Part shown: positions 52,154 to 62,275 of the stretch, in pieces
How the letters are laid out: the number at the start of each line of letters is the position of its first letter
Position numbering within the stretch: position 1 is the stretch's first letter
Source: Metopolophium dirhodum
Taxonomy: Eukaryota > Arthropoda > Insecta > Hemiptera > Aphididae
Direction: 5' to 3'
NCBI RefSeq assembly: GCF_019925205.1
Contig: NC_083568.1
Coordinates: forward strand, 29,758,393-29,822,392
Length of the DNA stretch: 64,000 bases
The notes under the pieces: model-generated
Databases searched by the model: none
Told to the model about the DNA's origin: nothing
Seen by the model: the letters and a program-made list of their open reading frames with translations, nothing else
Position numbers and translations under genes: made by a program

Positions 52154-52479
52154 ATAAATTTTTTGCGATTTATGTATTTTAAATGCAATTTATATAGGTC
52201 ACCGCATGGTTCATATGATAATATTTTAAATTATTTAAATCTTATTCCGCTTAAAACAAGACGCGTATTACAGTTGCTCTCGAAATTTCTCTATAAATTG
52301 ATTTCTGGCTTGATTGACTGTCCTGATTTACTTAATTTAATTACTTTAAACTTAATACCTTTAACACCAGAAAACCATAGCTTTTTTATCTTGTTCATTC
52401 TGACAAAAACTATATGTTACATTGTCCTGCTAATCTATTAATGATTGCAGGTTATAGTTATTCTTTTGATTTTAACTAG
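52154..52479 (+). pseudogene. Reverse transcriptase C-terminal remnant of a non-LTR element
   Basis: The frame 52154-52441 reads FLRFMYFKCNLYRSPHGSYD, then LIPLKTRRVLQLLSKFLYKL and IDCPDLLNLI. This is the usual C-terminal region that follows the RT domain in many insect LINEs. Near 52405 the frame shifts, and the matching continuation (NYMLHCPAN, then FDFN) ends at TAG 52477-52479. The RT core is absent. It is separate from the - strand ORF1 element that follows. Confidence 0.72.
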
Positions 52480-52648
52480 TTGAGTTTATTTTTATATTGT
52501 CTTACACTAACTTATTTTATTGTATTTTATTAATTATCTTGATAGTCTTATAACTATTGTTCATAATAATTTTTGTATATTTTTCTTTGTGTACCTGACC
52601 TATTATATTATCTTTTACCTATTAGGACTCTGTCCGTTTAATTATTAT

Positions 52649-53091
52649 TATTTTTTTTTTTTTTCATTTATTATAACTTAAAATGTTTCAACACACTGGG
52701 TGTTTTTACAAGTATTTTAACAATTTTAAAATGTATAAGTAACATATTTATAACAAAGGAAGATATAAGATTATGGAATACTGCTATTAGCTTTAAGTGC
52801 GTTTAGGACTGACGTGAGGAGGGAGATAAGGGGACCAATTAATGAGTTTATGTTTGAAATAAAAGTTGATATAGCTTCGGCGATATTATTCTCCGTGTGT
52901 GATAATTGAATTTTTGTGGCTTCCGCATGTTTGGTCTTTTCTACGTAAGATTTTGTTGTGGAGTGAGCTTTGAATTCAGGGCGCTTAGTTGGTGGAATTT
53001 TTGGTGCAGGTTTTTGAGAAGCTGCCTTGTATACTGGACATCCCTTAAAGTTGGCAGTGTGGTCCCCAATGCATAGGGCGCATTTGGCGGG
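52649..53091 (-). mobile_element. ORF1-only non-LTR insertion with poly(A) and 11-bp TSD
   Basis: On the - strand, an open frame from about 53091 to TAA at 52773-52771 encodes the C-terminal half of a gag-like ORF1. It has a CCHC-type knuckle (CALCIGDHTANFKGC, C-x2-C-x3-H-x6-C), a Lys/Pro-rich linker and a hydrophobic tail ending LKANSSIP. About 105 bases later the element ends in an AATAAA-like signal and a poly(A) tail (T run at 52651-52664 on +). No ORF2 lies between stop and tail. TTAATTATTAT occurs at 52638-52648 and 53092-53102 as an 11-bp TSD, so both ends are seen and the copy is a complete 5'-truncated insertion. Confidence 0.8.
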
Positions 53092-53130
53092 TTAATTATT
53101 ATAAATACATAAATAAATATATATATAAAA

Positions 53131-53631
53131 GGTGGGTAAGTGGATGTCGCTCTGCTGTAGAGTAGGTTACAAGTGGGTCACTGTAATGGATGGTGTTAAA
53201 TTTGAATTCAATGATATAATATCATTGTATAAGAAAAACGATTCTGAGGGAAGACGGTCAGACAGCGTATGATATTACTAAGTATATTTTATGATATTAT
53301 TGTGAATAAAGTAATTTATACATAACCTATTTACGCGGAACCTTGTTAAATTTTCAATCCTTAGCTATGAATGTTGAACATTTTATACATTTTTAACTAC
53401 AAAATAATTATTAAATTTTGTCGAAATTCGAACTTTAAATGCTTATAAATAAAAACTGTGCCTATGTATTTTTAATATGTTTTAAACTGCTATTGTAACA
53501 ATATATCAGGAGCCTTACATTAAATTTTCACGCTTTTTTACCCAACAAATACAATTTTATTAAAAAAAAAATAAAAGAACACACATCATTGTAAAATCAA
53601 TACATTCATCGTTCCACTCAGAATCTAAAAT
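53131..53631 (+). repeat. Dispersed repeat family A, copy A5
   Basis: Starts GGTGGGTAAGTGGATGTCGC and ends CACTCAGAATCTAAAAT, nearly identical to A1 at both ends but lacking about 960 bp of interior, including the tandem-duplicated part. It lies 28 bp from the right TSD of the ORF1-only insertion. Confidence 0.8.
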
Positions 53632-55159
53632 GTTCGCCGGCAATATTATAATATTATTAAATTATTATATAATATGACCGCGTTGGATTTTATATAAAAA
53701 TATGTTTATACAACGATATAACATTCGATTATACAATAATACCTATAATAATATTATGTCATTAGTCATCATTACTCATTACGCGTACCTACACATTACC
53801 TGCAGCTCGAACCTACAGGTGTTTTAGGTTAATTAATATTTATTATTTTTAAATTTTGTCGATAACCGTCGACGTTTATTTCGTTTTTTCGAACGCGCGT
53901 TATAGTAGGTATAGGTTTGTATAGTAGGTACACCTAACTGTGTGTATATTCTAGTACAATATTTAATATTTCAATGGTCTACGGCGTAACTGATATACTA
54001 TTATACTGTTCCATAAAATATATTGTCGGCCATGGTCGGTGGTGGGGGGGGGGAGGATACGGACGCGGGTGCGGTCACGGATCGCGATGCTCGACGAATC
54101 GTAATTGCGTTTTCCAACGTAAGTCTGCCGCGCGGCTCTTTGCGGTGGTGGCAAAACCCCGGAGGCGGCCATTTTGTATTTAACGATTTATGGCCGGGAA
54201 AATTATTATCTTGTTTACTTCCGACTATACCGCGGCGGAGACCAACGCTGGCCATTAAACATGTTGGCACGTAATACCTTTTGGCCTTTGATTGCATTCA
54301 ACCGTATCAGCCGCCGATTTTATTGCGAATCTGCAGCAGCAGCAGCAGCAGCAGCAGCAGTGGGCGCGCGCACTATATTATTTATACACTCGTGTGTGTC
54401 TGTGTGTGCGTGCGCCCGAGTGTACGCGACAGCGGTTGCTGGTGGCTGTACCGTGGTTGAGGTGCCGTATCGTGGTATATACCTCCAAGTTTGCAGGTTG
54501 GCGCCCGGCCGCGGCGCGTGTGACGTCGTGTCAGACTGTCGGAGTATATGATATTGATAACAAGAACGTTATTTTACAAAGTTGGATTTTTGGTTTTTTT
54601 CGCCATAATATAATGTCGCGACTTTTGCTACGCGTAGGCGTAATCTGGGGGGGGGGGGGGTGTCGACTCATCCGTTAGATAGATATTTAACTGACTGGGC
54701 AGTATACGGTGTCATATTTTTTTTCCTTTATAGATTTTTAGTTTTACCACAGACTGACCCCCCCCCCCCCCCATAATTTACTCCGGACTACGCTTACCAG
54801 CTATAAATGGATTTAAATAATTTTGTCTTGATCATCGAGATTTTCAAGGATGAAGGAAGAAATATTGGAGTGTATCGGTATAAGGGTCAATTTTGAGCGT
54901 TCAAGAAGTTACACGGTCCTCAGCATATCAGCGATACACCCGTATCGGACTCGGACGTAACCAGCCTTCCTTATCGACAGGTATCGAATTTTTCTTCTTC
55001 AAAATCCTAATAAAGCTAGACTCAGAAGGCCATTTTTTAGTGAATAATCACTGCGTGTCCACTCGTCCACCCTTAAAAATAAGTTTCACTTGTAGAAAGA
55101 ACCTATTTTCTTAACTCAGTAACCTCTCTAGGTACTCCCCAAACAGTTTAATTCATATA
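53632..55159. other. Stretch with GC-rich island and CAG repeat
   Basis: 54010-54560 is CG-rich and contains an uninterrupted CAG repeat of about nine units near 54331-54359, read as poly-Gln or poly-Ala in different frames. Frames on both strands are open, without any domain. A poly-G run lies at 54646-54660 and a C run at 54759-54772. A 5' exon or promoter is possible. Confidence 0.45.
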
Positions 55160-55167
55160 CCCATGAT

Positions 55168-55957
55168 CAGTGTCAAGCTGGCCAACTCGGCTACTCGGTA
55201 ATCACCGTGGGCCTTTGGGTATTTTTATTTATTGGGGGGCCTAACCAAAAGGAAAGAAAAAAAATTGTATAGACCCATGGTGAGATAATCTTTGTAACAA
55301 ATTGTTTAATTAATTAATTAATTAAAAAAGTGTTACTTATTCCCAGCGACACGTTAATTTCATTACAAAAGTAGTGGTCCTATATAACAAAATGAATATT
55401 TTCGAATTTTTAAAATCCAAAAAAAAAAATTTTGATAATTTTTTAAACATTTTTTTTTAGACCATGGTAAAAGAAATGCTATTCGTTATATAGTACATTA
55501 AAAATAACTACACTAGAATATCTTCATTATACATATTCGTATATCAAATTAAAGCTCCTGACTTTCCAATCAACCAACTTAATGTATAGGTAAGTACCTG
55601 CTATAGTAGGTACCTAATATATTTATTTTAATTTTGTTTCTATTTAACCATCACAAAGTATATATTTTTTACTAAAAAAATATTGTCAAACTGTATTTAA
55701 AATTATATTTTATAAAGGCTGTAACTATACATTATTTTATTTATATTAATCTAATTATATCTAACCCAATAAAATTCTATCTAATAATAAAATGAATACC
55801 GTGTTTATGAGATTAGACTTAAGTTATTGTAAGATATTAATTTTATTGTATACATGGAAAACAAAATTATCTAGTAAACATTTTTTTTTTTAAAAGGGGC
55901 CCATTGAACATTATTGTTGTAGGGGCCCATTATTATCTAGAGTCCAGACCGACACTG
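55168..55957. mobile_element. hAT-type non-autonomous element (790 bp), 8-bp TSD
   Basis: The left end CAGTGTCAAGCTGGCC and the inverse of the right end, CAGTGTCGGTCTGGAC, match except for four positions. CCCATGAT flanks both sides (55160-55167, 55958-55965), a perfect 8-bp TSD. The interior has GGGGCCCAT blocks and AT-rich DNA but no transposase frame. Confidence 0.9.
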
Positions 55958-55965
55958 CCCATGAT

Positions 55966-56832
55966 AGAAATAACTATTTCTACACGAAATTGAAAGGGCC
56001 ACACGCCATACCATCACACCTTCAGATACTATTTATATAATATACTAACCGAATAAATATATTTTACTTTTATTGTTTATCAGAATGATAAATAAGTATA
56101 TATTTTTTTAAAAAGAAGAAGATGAATCTAAGAAATAATAGTTAAATTAATATATTATAGTTATAACTTATTAGTCAGGTACTACAATTTTCTATTTATT
56201 CTAGTTGGACACAAAAAACATCCTTAAAAAATGGCCTGCACAACCGCCATCAATCATCATCATCCGGTTCTGAAGACCGCGGCCTGCACACCTTTGCTCT
56301 GTTGGCCCTAACCTGCACTGAGCAAGAGGCAAGACATAAATAGTAAACACCTATATAACACGTGGAGACTGCAGTGTCTAACATTTCTGTCGGGTCAGTG
56401 TGCCATAGTTATTATTATTAGTAATAAGTTATATGTTATTATAATATATAGTTGATTTAGATAATAATATAAGTACATACGAGTATAAAAGCCTCGTACT
56501 ACCCCTACAGTAGGCTATATACTTATGTATATATTTTAATCAATATTATTAGATACTGCTACAGTGCTACTATACGTTCGTTATATTATATTTAATTAAT
56601 CTTATCGAGCTGACCGCATTGAAAACGGTATACGTCGTTTGTGCATCTCGGTTTTCGGTCCAGAAGACTTGGATTATAATATAACAATATAGTAATACTA
56701 CTAATACCAGACCGTATTATATAATATTAAATACATAACATAACATCGAACGATGGATATAATATATATAGGTAGGTATACGCCTACCTATACGTTATAA
56801 GTACTGCAGCACTATTAAATAATAATATTATA
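55966..56832. other. AT-rich non-coding stretch
   Basis: No gene recognised. A 10-bp perfect inverted repeat, TATAGGTAGG with its inverse, lies at about 56769-56794. A short CG-richer segment at 56.2-56.4 kb has no open frame of note. Confidence 0.5.
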
Positions 56833-56955
56833 CTGGTCGATCCGAATTTGGCGTTAATAAACTTTAGGCGGGGATTACCGGTACCGTGGTTATAACTTAT
56901 ATTGTTTGTAATCTCCCCGCCACTGATTTCGTAACGCGAAATTCGGATGACCCTG
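56833..56955. mobile_element. Small foldback MITE (123 bp)
   Basis: The left arm CTGGTCGATCCGAATTTGGC pairs with the inverse of GCGAAATTCGGATGACCCTG, and a second inner pair (GGCGGGGATTAC with GTAATCTCCCCGCC) completes a hairpin. No TSD seen. It lies 45 bp left of the LINE 3' end. Confidence 0.65.
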
Positions 56956-57000
56956 AAATGCGCGCGTAGCATATTATTAATATTATTAATATTATTATAA

Positions 57001-57827
57001 AATTACCAGACCATAACAGTATATATACGGCGGAATACTTTGCACTCCTGGAAGGAGTCCACCTAGCCATTCAACTACCCGATTCCACCATTAACATTTG
57101 TACAGATTCGCTCAGCGCTCTAAACAATCTGAAATACAATTTACACTCAAGCATCCTAGCAATCAAAATAAGCAACATCATTGAAAATGCCAACAAAAAC
57201 ATACGGTTCATATGGACACCTGGCCACAGCGGAATTGATGGCAACGAGAAAGCTGACAAAGCAGCTCGTGAAGCAGTAAATAACCCTCTGACTGAAATAC
57301 GCACGTACTCCTCACTCATCGACATCCATAGAAATGTCAACACCTATTGTACCAATCTATGGGAATCTGAATGGCGTCGTACACCCAATAACAAACTGAG
57401 AGAAATAAAAAATACTACCGAATACTGGCCTAAACCCCATACATCAAATCGTAAAGATGAAGTAGTTATCAATAGATTACGTATAGGTCACTCAAAGATG
57501 TCCCATGGTCATCTTATGCGCAGAGAAGAACCAGCAATGTGCCTAACCTGTGGAGAACTTCTCACAGTCAAACACCTCCTCATCCACTGCCGCATCCATA
57601 TAGATACCAGAAAAAATCTAAAAATGCCCGACAACCTCTTTGAAGCCCTCAGCCCTACACATGACAACACCAACAAAATAATCATATTTTTAAAACAAAT
57701 TAACATGTATAATTTAATTTAAGAATTTATTGTAAAACTATACTCTATTATGTACTAACTACCAATTTTGTTGCAAGCTAATAACCTAGTAGTTGATGCT
57801 GTACCATGAATAAAAAAAAAAAAAAAA
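57001..57827 (+). mobile_element. 5'-truncated RNase H-bearing LINE with poly(A) tail
   Basis: An open frame from about 57003 to TAA 57720-57722 encodes the RNase H domain (IYTAEYFALLEG, ICTDSLSALNNL, then IWTPGHSGIDGNEKADKAAR, keeping the catalytic acidic residues). The Cys/His tail follows (RLRIGHSKMSHGHLMRREEP, CLTCGELLTVKHLLIHC). It is related to the copy at 1-570 but clearly diverged. A tail of A bases ends at 57827. TATTATTATAA occurs at 56990-57000 and 57828-57838 as a probable TSD, though in low-complexity DNA. The 5' truncation falls inside the RNase H region. Confidence 0.88.
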
Positions 57828-57838
57828 TATTATTATAA

Positions 57839-60800
57839 TATTATATTATTGTGTACTCAACGGGCCGAAAATGACACACGAAAACGGAACAAACACGAGC
57901 TGGTATCCATCACCCACACACCGTAATAATTATTAAATATTAATAATGATACTAGTGGTGGCCAAAGATATCGATAATATCGTGACAATCAGATGACGAT
58001 GAGGTCATAATATATCGAATTCGATGTATTATCGAAAGTTATATAAGTTTGATAGCACAGATATATCGTGAATTAACAAATATAATATATGACAGTTAGA
58101 GATGAATGAATCGCGCTTTTGATTTGGGAACAATACAATTAGGGCTACTTGAAACGAATCAAAAAAATATTTCAGGGACTAAAAATTATGATACCGACCG
58201 AGATATCGCTTAAAAGCTTTCATACTGAGTATATTATTATTAATATAGATATTATTATAAGAAATATCATGAAATATGGCCTTTTTTTTCGTCGTTGTTT
58301 TCAATACACATTGCAAGTTATTGGTATTAATTTATGATGATATGATATCGTGTAATTTACGATATTGAAAAGATATTAATCGAACGATTTATTATCAAAA
58401 ATAACTTAACAATTTATTACGTTGTGGCCATCACTTATATAGGTAACAATAATATTAAGCTGCAGCATATTGATAGGCGCAACTCGACCTCTAAAACGTG
58501 GGGTGCTATAAATGTAAATGTCTCACAGAACTTACAAGTTACAAACCTACAATAATCCAGACTTGAAAACTTTTTATAAATTAATAATTATACAATTTTT
58601 CACATATTTCATATTAACGGTAAAAACAAAATATTATATATTATAATACTCTTTTTAAAACGTTAGTATAAAACTCATCAACCTGCAGTAAGGTACGTCA
58701 GCAGTAAGTCTGCCCCAGCGCACATCTATACGACCATATACCTACGGTAGTGCTTTTTGGTGTGACCCATTGGCTAAAAATAGCTTATATAAGCAATCCG
58801 TAATGAGTATCTTAATGATTTAAAACGAATTAATATTATTATGACCAAAATAGTTTTAATTGTTTTCGATAAATATATTATAATTTTAAAACATACAATT
58901 TATAGTATTTCTCTAAAACAATATTAGTTAGGTCTAAAAAAACAAGGGGTGCTAAAGACTCTTTACTGCTTCCCCTAGTTGTACCATAACAATTAGCATA
59001 TTATAATATATAGGTATTGGACAACATAAAAATATTTAAAATATATTATTAACGAATGCGACGCCAGACGGATCAGAGAGTGGCTCACATATTATTATAT
59101 ATTATAAAAGAGTAGTCGAGCGATATGGCTAAAAAAATATTATAATATTATACTCGGGACAAGTGTTCGGACGGTATTTTTGTGCTGATGTGTCAATGTC
59201 GTCTAAATTTAGTCGATTTACATATATACCGGCTGTGTCAATATAGTTTAGACGTGTTGTATTATTTAGAAAAGTAGCCAAGCTACGGACTGACACGCAT
59301 AAACTAATAGTATTATGTAGTGTTAAGGATATAAAATACCTTTCTAGTACCGGATTTTCCTCTGGAAATATAATATTAGAAAGACGTTAAATTTGAATTA
59401 AAATGCTAATAAACTAGGTACGTACTATGATATCATATACTTTATATAGTTTTATTATACACTTTAACTTTTTTTGATTTCACAAAAAAAAAATGGGTAA
59501 TTATTAATATTGCGATTAATGTGCTTAATTATTTATCTATTCATTATTTATTACATGAAAAGCTTAAATGTTTTTTTTTTCAATCTGATAAGTATAATAA
59601 CGGAAGGATTTATTTTGAATGTTTTAAACCAATATTATTACACAACCTACTAAAATATATGCCTGGTATTTGTTATATTATTCGGCGTTATGTCAGCGTT
59701 ACATTTTTATCAGCCATTATTTTAGTATAATATTATTACCGTCCGAGTAACTATAAGTTCCATTATGAAATTTAAACTCTCAGACTTAAGATTGTCTAAA
59801 CGGGTATAAAAAATATTGCTTTTAAATTATAAATTAAAAGCCATATTAAAAGTTTACATTTTAATTTAGCTCTTTTAAAATCACTTAAAGCATATATTTT
59901 AAATTAGTGTTTGTTTTTAATTTCTAAGAAAGCTTTATTTACTCGAATCAATTTAGTTTATTTATTGTTTTTGTTTGCTACAAGACGGAGTTTTAGAAAT
60001 ATAATTAAACTATATTCTAATATAATAAACTTGAAAAATTTCATTATGCATTATTGCTATAATATGGCCGTGTAGGGAGGGTCGATAGAATTTTAATTTT
60101 ACAAAGTATACCGAACACGGTCAGCTGATCGATATTTTATTGCAAATATCGTGTATCTACTATATATATTATTCACTCTGCTTTTACACACATACATACA
60201 CATCGTGGTAGGCGTTGAGCGATATGGGTGGGACGAATAATATTATGGAGGCATTAAGGTATTTTCTATACCTCCTCCGCCACCGACTACCCGACGCCGA
60301 TCACACGATCGTCCGTCAACGGCGTGACGACGAGGGAAAATAAACAGAACGAAAAACCGTCTGACGTCATTTAACTTGCGAATCAAGGACTGCGCCTAAC
60401 TAATTGATTGCCCTCAATGATTAATGGGTTATGGTAATTAACGAAGTTTTACCGCCGTAAAAGCGGACGCGTTTACCAACTTTATAGTCGGCCGGGCGTC
60501 CGGGTCGAGGGGGCGCGAGGGAAACGACTTATACGCCGCCGTAAGGAGGGGAGATTATGTGGCCGGGGTGCTGTGGGGCAAGCCATTCGGAAACTATAAT
60601 GTTGTCCGTGAACCAGCTCGCTATACCTTAAAATCTCGTAATAATAATAATAATAATAACAATATTATATAAAATTTATTATTATCGTCGAGAACCGCTT
60701 TGCACGTGCGCGCGTGTAGATTAGGAGAATGTAATAGTACACAATATTTTATTTTTAAGTGTCCGGGGCAGCAGACTTACTCGGGGCCTAAGTGCTCAGG

Positions 60801-61317
60801 ACCCGATACCAATGCATTATTACGTATATACTAGTCAATTTATAATAATATTAATATAATATTATACTATTATATTACAATCATTTGAATATTTGATATG
60901 GTCATAATAATTAAATAATATAACTATTAAATAATATGACTACTGCACCTATCCACCTCTATATTGTTGTATGACACACACACACACACACACAATAATA
61001 ATATGACTATTATTTTGGCAAATGAGAAATTTATTTTAAACACACTATTCAGGTAGGTAGCAATAGGGTTTTATGTGGGTACTCGGGATTTTCGTCGTTG
61101 TCGTAGCAGCAGCAGTGTGGTGAGAACGAAACGTTTTGTTATCGCCGTCTCGTCGTGTCGTAATAATGGTCTCGCGGGAAATTAATTACAAAAACAGTGC
61201 ACCGCGGAATGCACTCGGGGGACGACGCGGGGCACCGTGTCGAATTTTCCTATTATATTGTACTCGTTTTCATTTGCAGCATAACGAACGGATTACAAAC
61301 ACGATACGCCTACAACT
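57839..61317. other. AT-rich stretch with a GC-richer block
   Basis: No gene recognised. 60180-60740 and 61080-61317 are CG-rich without a domain-bearing frame. A CA microsatellite lies at about 60974-60993. Short frames at 58.1 and 59.5 kb have no family signature. Confidence 0.5.
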
Positions 61318-62275
61318 ATAAACGGTTTTTTACATACGTGACTTGAGCGACTTATTTGTAATCGATCGATCGACATAGGACCTCGCAACGATCTTAGCGC
61401 CGCCGTCGAAGGTTTGCACACCCACAAATTTACGCGTAATACTATGCCCCAACGTATGTGTGTGATGTTCTACAGAACTATACGTCATGAACTCGTAAAG
61501 TCATCATAACTCGTGTACCCACACGTCTAGATAACGTAATATTTATATTATCATAATATTATTATAACTAAATGAGTCATGGACGTCAAATATTATTATA
61601 ACGTTGTAGCACGTTCAAATCGCGGAGTATCAAAATGTCTACACGATACACTGAAACCTCTAAATGCCGGACACTATCGGTCAATAAAATTTTGACCGCT
61701 ATTCGGAGGTGTCCGCTACTTAGAGGACCGAAGAGACAAGTTAAACGTCCGCGTTTCAGCTCGTTTCACTATAGGTCTACGATAAACAGTAAATAATCTT
61801 TAAATATACTGAACACTCTCGGTCACTAAAATTTTGTCTGACTTTTAGATTGTTCAGTTTGTAGAAAGTTTGTATAGCCGGTTGTTAAGAAAACGTCCGC
61901 TATTGAGAGTTGTCCGTCAGGAGGGGTATCACTGTATATACACCCACATATTCATGTACGACGGGTTTTTACGCGCGACTTGAGCGACTTATTTGAAATC
62001 GATCTATCGACGCGCATTGAACGTGTAACGATCTATGCTCAGCGATGTCCGTCGATAAGGGTTGAACACCCATCATATTCACTTGTAGGATTATTATGCC
62101 CTCAGTGTGTTTGTGATGTTCTATAGGTTTATGCATAACTCGTATGTATCACACGTCAAGATAACGTCATGTTTATATCATATTATTATTATAATGGTGA
62201 TTCCACGTCATGTATTATAACGTCGCAGCGCGTAGTTTATCGTATATCGCGCGGTAACAGAACGTCTACACGATA
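61318..62275. repeat. Tandem duplication of about 320-bp units, interrupted by a MITE
   Basis: Unit 1 (61318-61648) and unit 2 (61959-62275) share ordered blocks: ACTTGAGCGACTTATTTG, ATCGATC..TCGAC, AACGATCT, TGTGATGTTCTA, ACACGTC.AGATAACGT, ATTATAACGT and TCTACACGATA. The Tigger-like MITE lies between them. No coding region recognised in either unit. Confidence 0.75.
61649..61934. mobile_element. Tigger/pogo-like MITE flanked by TA
   Basis: The left end CACTGAAACCTCTAAATGCC and the inverse of the right end, CAGTGATACCCCTCCTGACG, form a diverged terminal repeat of pogo/Tigger type (Tc1/mariner superfamily). TA dinucleotides flank both ends (61647-61648, 61935-61936). The 286-bp interior is non-coding and repeats a TCGGTCA.TAAAATTTTG motif. 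Confidence 0.72.

Noticed and set aside
54001..54678. Several 70-128-codon frames on both strands
   Set aside because: Overlapping frames around a CAG repeat in CG-rich DNA, with no domain; kept only as an island.
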